A stretch of DNA of 16,479 nucleotides from Pseudomonadota bacterium (GTDB lineage Bacteria > Bdellovibrionota > Oligoflexia > Oligoflexales > Oligoflexaceae), in NCBI GenBank assembly GCA_029556045.1, contig JAKQGS010000509.1, positions 1 to 16,479 of the forward strand. The letters run 5' to 3'. This document shows positions 1 to 8,405 of this stretch, one piece after another. How positions within the stretch are numbered: position 1 is the first letter of the stretch; each line of letters opens with the position of its first letter. The translations under genes were made by a program, and so were the position numbers. Below the pieces are notes generated by a model that was not told where the DNA came from, ran no database searches, and worked only from the letters and a program-made list of their open reading frames with translations.

Positions 1-1
1 T

Positions 2-976
2 GTGCTGCTGGCCACCGGCTCGCGGGTCCGGGAACTTCCCTTTGCCCGCTCCAACGGTAAAAATATCCTCACCTCCGACCATGTGCTGTTTATCGATCAT
101 ATCCCCAAAACCATGGCGGTGGTGGGTGGCGGTGTGGTGGGTATGGAGTTCGCCTCCATGTTTGGCCGCATGGGAACCCAGGTCACCGTGATCGAATTGG
201 CGCCGCAGATCCTCCCCAATGAAGATGGTGAGGTGGTGAAGGAGATGGAACGTCACTTTAAAAAACAAAACATGACCATTGAGACCGGCACCAAACTCAC
301 CAAAGTGGAAGACAAGGGCAAACACTGTATCGTGGGAGTGGAAGGCAAAGAGGACCGCATCTTTGACAAGGTTCTTCTTTCCATCGGCCGCGAGCCGGTC
401 ACCCAGGACATCGGTCTCGACAAGGTTGGCATCGTGCCTGAGCGCGGTGGTTTTATTAAGGTGGATGAACACTATCGCACCAGTGTGCCCACCATCTTTG
501 CGGTGGGTGACATCCTGACCACACCAGCATTGGCTCACACAGCTTCGGCCGAAGCGATCCATGCGGTGGAGGTGATGGCCGGACAGCATCCCCACCCCAT
601 CAACTATGATGCCAACCCCAACGCGATCTATACCTATCCGGAGGTCGCCAGCATCGGGAAAACCGAAGAGGCCCTGAAAGCCCAAAAGATTGAATACAAA
701 TCGGCGAAGTTTCCTTTCGCTCCGATGGCAAAAGCCAAGATCGAAGACGCCACCATGGGATTTGTCAAAATTCTGTTTGAACCCAAATACCGGGAGCTTC
801 TGGGTGTCCATATTGTGGGAGCCACCGCCACCGAGATGATCGCGGAGTTTGCCCTGGGGAAAGTGCTGGAAACCACCGTGGATGAGATCGGCCATACGAT
901 TCACCCGCATCCCACCATTTCGGAGACCATCATGGAAGCCGCCCACACCGCCATGGGCGCGCCGATCCACATGTAA
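2..976 (+). CDS. lpdA: Dihydrolipoamide dehydrogenase (E3), 5'-truncated by the window edge
   Basis: This flavoprotein reoxidises the dihydrolipoyl group of a 2-oxoacid dehydrogenase E2 and passes electrons to NAD+ in the cytoplasm. The visible 324 residues begin inside the FAD domain at an ATGS motif. The first GTG is an internal Val codon, and about 140 residues of a usual 460-470 residue protein, including the redox-active Cys pair, lie outside the window. Seen here are the NAD-binding GGGVVG loop (fragment residues 42-47) followed by E49, the second FAD motif FAVGD, and a complete dimerisation domain. That domain ends in HPHPTISE, whose second His (303) and Glu (308) form the catalytic dyad of the family. 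The gene for an E2 subunit starts 36 bases downstream, so both probably belong to one operon. The family is certain; which complex it serves is not. Confidence 0.95.
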   Translation: MLLATGSRVRELPFARSNGKNILTSDHVLFIDHIPKTMAVVGGGVVGMEFASMFGRMGTQVTVIELAPQILPNEDGEVVKEMERHFKKQNMTIETGTKLTKVEDKGKHCIVGVEGKEDRIFDKVLLSIGREPVTQDIGLDKVGIVPERGGFIKVDEHYRTSVPTIFAVGDILTTPALAHTASAEAIHAVEVMAGQHPHPINYDANPNAIYTYPEVASIGKTEEALKAQKIEYKSAKFPFAPMAKAKIEDATMGFVKILFEPKYRELLGVHIVGATATEMIAEFALGKVLETTVDEIGHTIHPHPTISETIMEAAHTAMGAPIHM

Positions 977-1012
977 ATTGCACGAGCGGTTTCAACAAAG
1001 AGGATTCTATCG

Positions 1013-2344
1013 ATGGCTGTGACCGAAGTATTCATGCCCCTGATGGGTGAAGGCATCAAAGAAGCAACCCTTGTTCGCTGGTTGAAAAAGTCCGGCGACA
1101 AGATCGAAAAAGACGAGCCGCTGCTGGAGGTTTCCACCGACAAAGTGGATACAGAAATCCCCTCTCCGGCCTCCGGCTACCTCACCGCCACCCTGGCGCA
1201 AGAGGGCAAGGTGGTGGCGGTCAATGACATCATAGCCCACATTGCCGACGCCATGGGAGAAACCGCAGGAGCATCCGGTCCTAAACCCAAGGCCGCAAGT
1301 CCTTCCGCCGCACCGGCTGCAACGGTTGCCAGCAAAAACCCCTATGCCAGCCCCAGCGACTTCGTTGCACCCCGGGACGGGGCCAAAAGTTCTCCGTTAG
1401 TCCGCAAGATGGCCCGTGACAGCGGCATCGACCTGACATCGGTGCGGGGAACCGGCCTGATGGGGCGCATCACCAAGCAGGACCTGCTGATCCATATGGA
1501 CCACCCGGTGCCAGCCACGATTCCCGCGACCACAATGGTCACTGCCCCGTCTCAAACCAAAGCACCGGTGCCAGTGCCTACGGACTCTAACGGGGATCTG
1601 GGGCGCCTTTCCACCACGTTCGTCGATGGTGTTGAATACCTCGAAGGGGTTCCGGTTCGCCGCGAAAAGATGGGGCGCATGCGCTCTCTCATCGCCAAAC
1701 ATATGGTGGAATCGGTGCGCATTTCACCGCACGTCACGACGGTATTCGAGATCGATCTGCACAAGGTCGTAAAAATCCGCGAGCGGCATATGAACGCATT
1801 TCAACAGCGGGAAGGCTTTAAACTGACCTACACCCCGTTTTTTATTCACGCGGCCGTAGAGGCTCTGAAGAAGTTTCCGGAACTGAATGTGTCGGTGGAT
1901 GGAGATGACGTCCTCTATAAAAAAGACATCAATATGGGCTGTGCTGTTGCCATCGAATCCGGACTAATTGTACCCGTCATCAAAAAAGCCGGCGAACTCA
2001 GCCTGCTGGGTATCGCCCGTCGCCTGAACGATCTGGTGACCCGGGCTCGTAATAAAAAACTAACCCCGGATGATGTACAGGGCGGCACCTTTTCCATCAC
2101 CAACCCTGGGGGCTATGGCAGCCTGACCTCTAACCCCATCATCAGCCAACCGCAAGTGGCCATTATGGGAATCGGCACTGTGGTCAAACGCCCGGTGGTG
2201 GTGGAAAACGACATGATCGCCATTCGCCCCATGATTTTGATCAGCCTGACCTTTGACCACCGCGTCGTGGATGGGGAAGGTGGCGCTAAATATCTGGCGA
2301 CTCTCAAGAACATCCTGGAAAACTACGACTACCTGCCGGAATAA
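1013..2344 (+). CDS. 2-oxoacid dehydrogenase E2 (dihydrolipoamide acyltransferase)
   Basis: This is the core acyltransferase of a 2-oxoacid dehydrogenase complex. It moves the acyl group from E1 onto CoA through a swinging lipoyl arm. The 443 residues divide into one N-terminal lipoyl domain (about 1-78, with lipoyl-accepting K44 in STDKVDTEIP), an Ala/Pro-rich linker, a peripheral subunit-binding domain (about 125-162) and a catalytic domain (about 210-443). The catalytic domain carries the DHRVVDG motif, with H416 and D420 as catalytic residues. An AAAGAGG ribosome binding site near 997 supports the ATG start. The gene follows the E3 gene directly. The acyl substrate (acetyl, branched-chain acyl or succinyl) cannot be assigned without the E1 genes, so no symbol is given. 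The single lipoyl domain and the DKVDTEIPSP sequence occur in several E2 subtypes. Confidence 0.95.
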   Translation: MAVTEVFMPLMGEGIKEATLVRWLKKSGDKIEKDEPLLEVSTDKVDTEIPSPASGYLTATLAQEGKVVAVNDIIAHIADAMGETAGASGPKPKAASPSAAPAATVASKNPYASPSDFVAPRDGAKSSPLVRKMARDSGIDLTSVRGTGLMGRITKQDLLIHMDHPVPATIPATTMVTAPSQTKAPVPVPTDSNGDLGRLSTTFVDGVEYLEGVPVRREKMGRMRSLIAKHMVESVRISPHVTTVFEIDLHKVVKIRERHMNAFQQREGFKLTYTPFFIHAAVEALKKFPELNVSVDGDDVLYKKDINMGCAVAIESGLIVPVIKKAGELSLLGIARRLNDLVTRARNKKLTPDDVQGGTFSITNPGGYGSLTSNPIISQPQVAIMGIGTVVKRPVVVENDMIAIRPMILISLTFDHRVVDGEGGAKYLATLKNILENYDYLPE

Positions 2345-2437
2345 TCCTCCGGCGGGCATTCGGACGTAGACTTGTGGTTAAGAGGGCCAGGGCTTAAAAT
2401 AGACCGGAGCTAAGAAACCTCAAGAGGGGCCCTTGCT

Positions 2438-3232
2438 ATGGACATTCTTCACGCTTCCATCATCGTCGCCCTGTTTGCCTACGCTGCGGCTTCGGTGTTT
2501 TTTCTGCAGGCTTTCCCCAGCAACGCTCGCAAGGAGCTGATGAGTCGGCTCGGAATGGCCATGTTTGTGCTGGCCACCGCCGCCATTTCCCTGGTGCTGG
2601 GACGTTCCGCTTATCAGGGGATTGGCTATTATACACAGATGAGCGGGATGATCCTGATTGCCGCCATGTCCTGGATCACGCTGGGTGGGGTCATTTTCTT
2701 CCGTATGCGGATGATGGGAAGTTTTATTGCTCCGCTGGCCACCGCACTGCTGCTCATTCAGTTTTTCACCCTGCCCCGCACCCATGTGGTCGCCTCGGCT
2801 CCCAGTGGCTTTGCGGCCCTGCATATCACTCTTTCGATAATCGGCGAGGCATTTGCCATTGCAGCCTGCGCCGTGTCGATCCTGTTTATTCGCCAGCAAC
2901 GGGCCCTTAAAACCAAACAGCTGGATCGTCTGATGGTGGCCACCCCCACCCTGGATAAATTGGAGCGCCTAATTTATGCCAGTATCTGGAGTGGCTTTAT
3001 ACTTCTGACCCTGGGTCTGATCACCGGCGCCATCAATTCGCAATTTTTTGCGACGCAACCGGCCAGCATCGTCAAAGTTTCCTGGGCTCTTCTGGTCTGG
3101 GCCTGGTATCTGGTGACCCTGTTGGCCCGCAACGTGTTTTCCCTGCCACCCCGGCGTATCGCTCAGATGACATTTGTGGGGCTGGTGTTGATGGCCATCA
3201 GCCTATTTGGACTGTTGGGGGGCACCCCATGA
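2438..3232 (+). CDS. CcsA/HemX-like integral membrane protein
   Basis: This is a 264-residue protein with about eight hydrophobic segments (near residues 4-24, 37-57, 68-90, 96-112, 128-150, 180-200, 213-233 and 242-260), so it sits in the inner membrane. The LHITLSIIGEAF segment and the later GFILLTLGLITGA segment match the pattern of the CcsA/CcmC/HemX cytochrome c assembly family. I find no tryptophan-rich WWD haem-handling motif. That favours a HemX-like role, such as influencing glutamyl-tRNA reductase, over a cytochrome c synthase subunit. HemX lies in the hemA operon of Bacillus; here the gene's TGA overlaps the hemA ATG by four bases. An AAGAGGGG site near 2422 precedes the ATG. Family assignment is fairly firm; the precise role is inferred from position. 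Confidence 0.75.
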   Translation: MDILHASIIVALFAYAAASVFFLQAFPSNARKELMSRLGMAMFVLATAAISLVLGRSAYQGIGYYTQMSGMILIAAMSWITLGGVIFFRMRMMGSFIAPLATALLLIQFFTLPRTHVVASAPSGFAALHITLSIIGEAFAIAACAVSILFIRQQRALKTKQLDRLMVATPTLDKLERLIYASIWSGFILLTLGLITGAINSQFFATQPASIVKVSWALLVWAWYLVTLLARNVFSLPPRRIAQMTFVGLVLMAISLFGLLGGTP

Positions 3233-4566
3233 GCCGCACCCTGCCACAACTCTTTTGTCTCGGCACCAACCACAAGATCGCCAGTCTGGATTTCCGGGAG
3301 ATGCTGTATATGAAGCCGGAGGATCTGGAGAGAATCCTGCCGGAGCTCACCCATAAACACCACCTGCAGGAGCTGATGGTATTGTCCACCTGCAATCGCC
3401 TCGAACTCTATGGGGTGACAGATGGGGAACGCAATGAGGATGAGGAGCTGGTGCAGACCTTTGTGGATCTGCAACGGCTCTCCAAGCCCGAAAAATTTCG
3501 TCCCGCCATTGAATCGGAAATCCGTGAACGCAGTTACGTCTATCGCAACAACGAGGCGGTCAAGCATGTGTTTTCCGTGGTGTCGGGCCTCGATTCCCTG
3601 GTACTGGGGGAGACCCAGATCACCGGACAATTCAAGGATGCCACCTCCCATGCCCGCAAGTTGGCGACGTTTGGCCCCATCCTAAGTCGCCTGACCCAGG
3701 AGGCCTTGTCGGCCTCCAAAAAAGTGCGGACCCAAACCGACATCGGCAAAAAACCGGTGTCCATCAGTCACGCCGCCATCGACCTGGCCAATCGCGTTTA
3801 TGGGGAAGTATCCGACCACAAACTCCTGATCATTGGTGCGGGAGAAATGGCCAGTGTGGCCGCCAAGTACGCTCTGAAGTACAATCCCAAAGAGCTGTTT
3901 ATCGTGAATCGCTCCATAGGCCGGGCCGAAGAACTGGTGCGAGAGTTGGGGCATGGCAAAGCCTTTCCGTTGGATGACATGCGGGAACTGCTGGGAGAGG
4001 CGGATATTGTGCTCAGTTCCACCTCGGCACAGGATTACGTGGTGACCGCAGGGGATATCCGACAGGCGCAGATCAAGCGACAGTATCGTCCGCTTTTTCT
4101 CATTGATATCGCCCTACCCCGTGATATCGATCCTGCCTGCAGCAAACTTGAGGATGTGTACCTGTTTGACATTGACGATCTCAAGCAGGTGGTGGGGGAA
4201 AATTTTGAAGAACGGCGGCAAGCGGCGGAAAAAGCTATTCACCTGATCCATGACGACGCCACCACCTTTATGAGGTGGATGGGTACCTACAATCTCAAGC
4301 CCACACTCAAGGGGTTCCGCGACTACCTTGGGGATCTGATGAACCGCGAAGCGGAGCGCACCTTAAACAAAAGTATCTTTCAAAACCTCACGACAGAACA
4401 AAAGGCGGGGTTGCAGGCTATGCTGGAATCCATTGCCGGCAAACTCTCCAGCGACGTTGGCTCCAACATTCATAACCCGCCCGTCGGCATCCTGCAGGAG
4501 GAGCTGGCGGAGTCCTTGAAAATCCTGTTTCCACTCCCTGAAAAAAAGGACTCTGAATCCCCATGA
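3229..4566 (+). CDS. hemA: Glutamyl-tRNA reductase
   Basis: The enzyme reduces glutamyl-tRNA(Glu) with NADPH to glutamate-1-semialdehyde, the first committed step of C5-pathway tetrapyrrole synthesis in the cytoplasm. The 445-residue length is normal. The catalytic domain holds the nucleophile C55 in STCNRLELYG. It is followed by the family signature SLVLGETQITGQ, the NADPH-binding GAGEM (203-207) and a C-terminal helical dimerisation domain. The ATG overlaps the stop of the upstream CcsA/HemX-like gene (ATGA), and the gene's own stop overlaps the start of hemC in the same way. Translation of all three genes is therefore probably coupled. No frameshift or missing key residue was seen. Confidence 0.97.
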   Translation: MSRTLPQLFCLGTNHKIASLDFREMLYMKPEDLERILPELTHKHHLQELMVLSTCNRLELYGVTDGERNEDEELVQTFVDLQRLSKPEKFRPAIESEIRERSYVYRNNEAVKHVFSVVSGLDSLVLGETQITGQFKDATSHARKLATFGPILSRLTQEALSASKKVRTQTDIGKKPVSISHAAIDLANRVYGEVSDHKLLIIGAGEMASVAAKYALKYNPKELFIVNRSIGRAEELVRELGHGKAFPLDDMRELLGEADIVLSSTSAQDYVVTAGDIRQAQIKRQYRPLFLIDIALPRDIDPACSKLEDVYLFDIDDLKQVVGENFEERRQAAEKAIHLIHDDATTFMRWMGTYNLKPTLKGFRDYLGDLMNREAERTLNKSIFQNLTTEQKAGLQAMLESIAGKLSSDVGSNIHNPPVGILQEELAESLKILFPLPEKKDSESP

Positions 4567-5558
4567 GCAGCACGATCCGCATCGCCACCCGCGGCAGCAA
4601 ACTGGCCCTTTGGCAGGCCAATCATGTGGCGTCTTTACTGCAAAATCTTGGCTACAAGACTGAATTACAAATCATTAAAACCCAGGGGGATATCGTGCAG
4701 GATCGATTCCTGCATGAGATTGGCGGCAAGGGTTTGTTTGTCAAAGAATTGGAAAAGTCCATGGGTGACGGCGAAACCGATATCGCCGTGCATAGTCTGA
4801 AAGACCTCCCGGCTCGTCTGCATCCGGATTTTTGCCTGGCGGCAGTCCTCAAACGTCACTCCCCCAAGGACGTGATGATCTTCAAACCGGAGTCATGGAG
4901 TAAATTGCAAATCCCCCACGGAGATCTTAGCCTGGAGAGCTTGCGGGCACTGGGTCCCCTGACGGTGGCCACCGCGTCCCTGCGACGACAGTCACTGCTC
5001 AAAATGGCCTCCCGAGAATTAGACCTGCAGCCGGTGCGGGGCAATGTGGACACAAGGATCAACAAACTCATGACGGGATCATGGGATGCCCTGATCCTGG
5101 CCCATGCATCTTTGGAACGTTTGGAACTCAAGGATCTTCACACCCGTTGCCTGGGAACCGATTGGTTTGTTCCGTCGCCCGCTCAAGGGGCTTTAGCGAT
5201 TGAATGCCGCAGCGATCATCCACTGCGGGATGTGATTGCACGCCTGGATCATGCCGACACCCACAAGGCTGTGCGCATCGAACGCAAGATCCTGGAACTC
5301 CTTGGCGGGGATTGCACCATGCCCTTTGCCTGTTTTGCGTCGGAAGCAAGTCCCGGACAAACAACAATACGCACCCGCGTGTTAAATCACGGTGGCGAGG
5401 CGGCATGCTCCACGGTGATCGTGCAAAAGTCCATCGCCCAACTGGACGAAGATTCCACCATCCGCTTGGTAATGGAAGAGTTGCAGCAAAACGACTTGCC
5501 ACGGATTCTGGAAGACCTCAAATTGGCCCCCCCGGATCTTGGGCCGCTTATGAGCTGA
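4563..5558 (+). CDS. hemC: Porphobilinogen deaminase (hydroxymethylbilane synthase)
   Basis: The enzyme joins four porphobilinogen units into hydroxymethylbilane in haem and sirohaem synthesis. Its 331 residues are slightly longer than the common 305-315. Motifs include RIATRGSKLALWQA at the N-terminus, GDIVQDRFL, and DIAVHSLKDLP with catalytic D81. The dipyrromethane cofactor attaches to C251 in GGDCTMPFACF. The start overlaps the hemA stop by four bases. The gene ends 16 bases before the convergent hicB stop. hemD and hemB, frequent downstream partners, are not here; minus-strand toxin-antitoxin genes occupy the position instead, suggesting an insertion or an operon that was always short. 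Confidence 0.97.
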   Translation: MSSTIRIATRGSKLALWQANHVASLLQNLGYKTELQIIKTQGDIVQDRFLHEIGGKGLFVKELEKSMGDGETDIAVHSLKDLPARLHPDFCLAAVLKRHSPKDVMIFKPESWSKLQIPHGDLSLESLRALGPLTVATASLRRQSLLKMASRELDLQPVRGNVDTRINKLMTGSWDALILAHASLERLELKDLHTRCLGTDWFVPSPAQGALAIECRSDHPLRDVIARLDHADTHKAVRIERKILELLGGDCTMPFACFASEASPGQTTIRTRVLNHGGEAACSTVIVQKSIAQLDEDSTIRLVMEELQQNDLPRILEDLKLAPPDLGPLMS

Positions 5559-5574
5559 CTTCGCGCTCTTTGTC

Positions 5575-6003
5575 CTAGGCAACCTTCTTGATAATATCCA
5601 TTATAGTGAGATCAAAAGCTTCCGCCACACGGCGAAGCGTTTTGATAGTGGGATTCGCTTTACGCAGCGTCTCCAGCGTTTGATACGACTGATAGGTTAT
5701 ACCGAGATGCCGGGCCATGTCCTGCAAAGTCCATCCATGTTTGAGACGCAATTGACGCAGAACAATGGGAATTGCGATAGAATCGTCCACCGGCACAGCC
5801 AACCATCCTTTTCCTTTACGACGTTTGGGCGCTGGAATATCGCAGGTGCGATCAAATAGGCTTTCGAGAATCCCTTCCAAAGCCTCCTTTGATTGGCGCA
5901 AAACGGCATCCAGATCCTTACCTTCGGAACCTGGCGCATTAAAGTCAGGAAACTCGGTCCAAAATCCTTTGCCGCTGCGATGTAGTTTGGCGAAATAGAT
6001 CAT
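5575..6003 (-). CDS. hicB: HicB-type antitoxin with C-terminal Xre helix-turn-helix
   Basis: Antitoxin of a type II HicAB system: it binds and neutralises HicA and usually represses its own operon. The 142 residues show an N-terminal HicB fold (about 1-60, starting MIYFAKLHRSGKGFWTEFPD), a short basic linker, and a C-terminal helix-turn-helix. The last spans about 80-142 and contains TLQDMARHLGITYQSYQTLE. The ATG overlaps the hicA stop by four bases (ATGA at 6003-6000), the usual toxin-first HicAB layout. The C-terminal domain suggests Xre-type rather than ribbon-helix-helix DNA binding. The stop codon lies 16 bases from that of convergent hemC. Confidence 0.88.
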   Translation of the reverse strand: MIYFAKLHRSGKGFWTEFPDFNAPGSEGKDLDAVLRQSKEALEGILESLFDRTCDIPAPKRRKGKGWLAVPVDDSIAIPIVLRQLRLKHGWTLQDMARHLGITYQSYQTLETLRKANPTIKTLRRVAEAFDLTIMDIIKKVA

Positions 6004-6194
6004 TTTCGAATCCGTATTTTTTTTAGGATGGCTCGCTCCAAGCCCTTCCCCAGTGATCGATTGCCATGAACTGGAATCGGAACAGTTTGATTCGTTTCAA
6101 TATGAACCATGATATAGTGAGATCCCTTGATCCTTTCAATATGCCAGCCATTTTTTTGAAACAATTTAACGAGCTCTTTGCCACTGAGTGGCAT
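6000..6194 (-). CDS. hicA: HicA-type mRNA interferase toxin
   Basis: A small toxin with a double-stranded-RNA-binding-like fold that cleaves mRNA when not bound by HicB. The 64 residues match the family throughout: MPLSGKELVKLFQKNGW at the N-terminus, KGSHYIM with catalytic H26, TVPIPVHGN, then SLGKGLERAILKKI. The ATG at 6194 is chosen because it gives the standard HicA N-terminus and is preceded by a GAGG site at 6203-6200. Key residues are intact, so the toxin is probably functional and kept in check by the overlapping hicB. Confidence 0.88.
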   Translation of the reverse strand: MPLSGKELVKLFQKNGWHIERIKGSHYIMVHIETNQTVPIPVHGNRSLGKGLERAILKKIRIRK

Positions 6195-6205
6195 GACAAC
6201 CTCAT

Positions 6206-6234
6206 ATATTACAGGTTTTATCTTGTAATCGCAA
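6206..6234 (-). promoter_or_regulatory. Candidate hicAB promoter with overlapping inverted repeat
   Basis: Read on the minus strand, TTGCGA (6234-6229) and TAATAT (6211-6206) are separated by 17 bases, a fair sigma70-type match. A 6-bp inverted repeat, ATTACA (6208-6213) and TGTAAT (6224-6229), fills the region between the two boxes. It would suit an operator for the HicB helix-turn-helix. A caution: transcription from this promoter would begin only about five bases before the hicA ATG, making a nearly leaderless message that omits the GAGG site. The true promoter could lie further upstream. Confidence 0.3.
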
Positions 6235-6294
6235 GAGTGAGGTATGTTGGGTCTGGAATCGAATTATTGTGCTTTTATCGACAGGTGGAGTTCC

Positions 6295-6480
6295 ATGGTT
6301 GACACAACAGCCGATAAAGTGCCTTCAGACACCTTCCTCTTCGGGAAGGAATTAAACCTATCTGCAGCCAGGATTGGAAGTGACACCTCGTGTCATTGGC
6401 GGACAAAACCAAACGGATCGGAGCCGACCAAGCAACAACGCCAGCTTATCTATCAGACGGCTTCAAAGATTCTTCTTTAG
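6295..6480 (+). CDS. Possible small hypothetical protein between hicA and the DUF4105 gene
   Basis: An open frame of 61 codons starts at an ATG preceded by AGGTGGAG (6283-6290), a reasonable ribosome binding site, and begins MVDTTADKVPSD. Its stop overlaps the convergent DUF4105 gene by four bases. I recognise no family. The surrounding stretch 6195-6476 has no other gene. Two hairpins occur inside the frame: CCTTCC/GGAAGG (6332-6337 with 6344-6349) and TGACAC/GTGTCA (6381-6386 with 6390-6395). These could equally mean the stretch is untranslated or encodes a structured RNA. Confidence 0.2.
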   Translation: MVDTTADKVPSDTFLFGKELNLSAARIGSDTSCHWRTKPNGSEPTKQQRQLIYQTASKILL

Positions 6481-8405
6481 AAGTAACGCCCGATAGCCAA
6501 CACACCCTCCGACTCTTTTCTATTCCGTTGTGTCCAGGCCAAACGGGTTTCCCAGTCATCCCCTAGTCCAAGAGCCCAGGTCAGTTTGCTCTGCAGAATG
6601 TCCTCCGGATCTTTGGAAAAATAGCGGGCTGCTTCCATATTGAGGGTCGTGACCCCCCAAAGACCCCACGACTTCTTTAATCCCAACGAAAAGCGGGGAT
6701 CGAGGCTAAAACGATTTTTATCGGTTTTGTCCCAACCGGCATCCGCATTGATGAGGCCATAACCGAGAAAACCGCCCCCGAAGGCCCAGGCCTGGCCCAC
6801 ACCATACACAACACCCCATTTGTGATGGATGGAGTTTTTATCGTGATAGGCGGAAAATTTTTCGTACCCCAGACGAAACTGCCAGGCGTTTTTCTGAATC
6901 AAATAGTATGCGGGGGGCAGGGAGAGAAGGTTGACGATACCCAGGGATTCCAAATAACCCCGCCGATGCTTTTGATCCACCCGCACGCGGGTGTCCATCA
7001 AACCCAGTTCTGTGCCGGCGGAAAAACCCCGGCGCTGTGCCGCAACCCAGTCGTGCAGGGCCGGACGCAGATGCAGTTCTGTAAAATCCTCGCTGTTTTG
7101 CCGCAGGCCGGCACCGGCGGCCAACCATGCTGAGGCATGGGCTTGGGCCGGTGAGCCGGAGAGCGGTTTTTCCTGCTCAAACGTCGCGGGTTTAACCTTC
7201 AGTTTGGCGCGACGGGAGAGCATGGCACCACGCAAATCTTTGTACATCAAAGCCTGATTGGAGCCGGCGATCTGCTCACTGTAGTCGACAAAGTCGAGCG
7301 CGGTGTCCAGAATTCTAGCTTCACAGCCCTCGTCACAGCCCTCCCAAAGGTCATCGATTTTGCCATTGCGGCGCTTCACCAGCTTGGCCAGAGTGGCCCG
7401 CTCCCCCGCTCCCTTGAGCAGACGCACCCGATAAACATATCGACTGAGGATCGATGGGCGGTACTGATCCCCTTTGACCAATCCCCGCTGCCACATCACC
7501 GTATTCAGGGTATCGCCAGGGGTCATGTACACCCCCACATCCCGGGTCAGTCGCAGATCAGGATCGATGGCCTCCAGAGCCGACAGCAAAACAGTGGAGC
7601 AGTTGTCGTCCAGATAATAATAGTCGATGGAAAACCAGCCCCATTCCCACACCAGCGCCGGTACGAAGTCCAGCTGCTCGCGGGTGAAGTTTAATTCAAA
7701 CTCCCAGAGGTCACGGCTTTCATAGTTGGAGTACTCCTGCAGCTTGAGGTAATACGGCATCAGGGCAAATTTGCCATCATAGCCGCCAGCCATACCCTTG
7801 AAGGGATACAGCCAATCATCGGGGTCCGGAATCATAGCGGAAAAATTCAGCAGATCATCCAGAACACCGTCTTCGCCCTCTTTGGGGGGTTTATGAAAAC
7901 GCAGGAACGTATGGCCGAACATGGAGGCCGGATTATTCAAATAGTAATGGGAAAAAACCAATGAGATCTTTTGGTAGTTCGCATTCTGGCGAAAGGTCTG
8001 GTACTCGGGACAGGAAACCGTCGGTAATTGCTCATCGGTTACCCCCAGCACCTTTTGCAACCAGGCATAACGGGCGGTGAAGATGCAACGGGGATGATGC
8101 TCCAAGCCGGGACTACGATAGGTGGCGGGCTGCACCAGAGCATCCAGGGTGGCGTCTAGTTCCGCTGCGGGGTCACCGCGACCGTCGGGGCTGAGAAAAA
8201 ATCGTCGATCATCCACCAGGGATTTTTCCCGGCCAAACCAACGATCCGGCATTAACAGCAGTTTCTGCCAGGCCCGTTTTTGACTTAACTTCAACTCCCG
8301 AGCGCGTTTTTTGAAGTCCGCAGCGGCCGGTTGATCTGCTCCCATGGCGCCGGAGGTCACCAGGACAAGTCCGATCAAAATAATTCCCTTCAGCATCCTT
8401 GCCAA
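6477..8405 (-). CDS. DUF4105/Lnb-type periplasmic protein with predicted C-terminal outer-membrane barrel
   Basis: A 642-residue exported protein. A signal peptide (hydrophobic core ILIGLVLV, likely cut after AMG near residue 22) leads to a region matching the DUF4105, or Lnb N-terminal periplasmic, family. That region holds MFGHTFLRF (H165) and DDNCSTVLL (C269), the His and Cys expected of a thiol-dependent acyltransferase or hydrolase fold. Lnb of Bacteroides is a lipoprotein N-acyltransferase, but residues alone do not show that this protein shares the reaction. The last 200 or so residues alternate aromatic and polar positions and end in Phe (AIGRYF), typical of an outer-membrane barrel. 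TTG is chosen as start because AGGAGG (8417-8412) lies 6 bases before it and 15 before the next in-frame ATG. The gene is divergent from rlmN and convergent with plus-strand sequence. Confidence 0.75.
   Translation of the reverse strand: MARMLKGIILIGLVLVTSGAMGADQPAAADFKKRARELKLSQKRAWQKLLLMPDRWFGREKSLVDDRRFFLSPDGRGDPAAELDATLDALVQPATYRSPGLEHHPRCIFTARYAWLQKVLGVTDEQLPTVSCPEYQTFRQNANYQKISLVFSHYYLNNPASMFGHTFLRFHKPPKEGEDGVLDDLLNFSAMIPDPDDWLYPFKGMAGGYDGKFALMPYYLKLQEYSNYESRDLWEFELNFTREQLDFVPALVWEWGWFSIDYYYLDDNCSTVLLSALEAIDPDLRLTRDVGVYMTPGDTLNTVMWQRGLVKGDQYRPSILSRYVYRVRLLKGAGERATLAKLVKRRNGKIDDLWEGCDEGCEARILDTALDFVDYSEQIAGSNQALMYKDLRGAMLSRRAKLKVKPATFEQEKPLSGSPAQAHASAWLAAGAGLRQNSEDFTELHLRPALHDWVAAQRRGFSAGTELGLMDTRVRVDQKHRRGYLESLGIVNLLSLPPAYYLIQKNAWQFRLGYEKFSAYHDKNSIHHKWGVVYGVGQAWAFGGGFLGYGLINADAGWDKTDKNRFSLDPRFSLGLKKSWGLWGVTTLNMEAARYFSKDPEDILQSKLTWALGLGDDWETRLAWTQRNRKESEGVLAIGRYF

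Noticed and set aside
2335..2353. GCCGGA/TCCGGC hairpin at the E2 stop codon
   Set aside because: Only six pairs and no following T-run, so it is not a supported intrinsic terminator.
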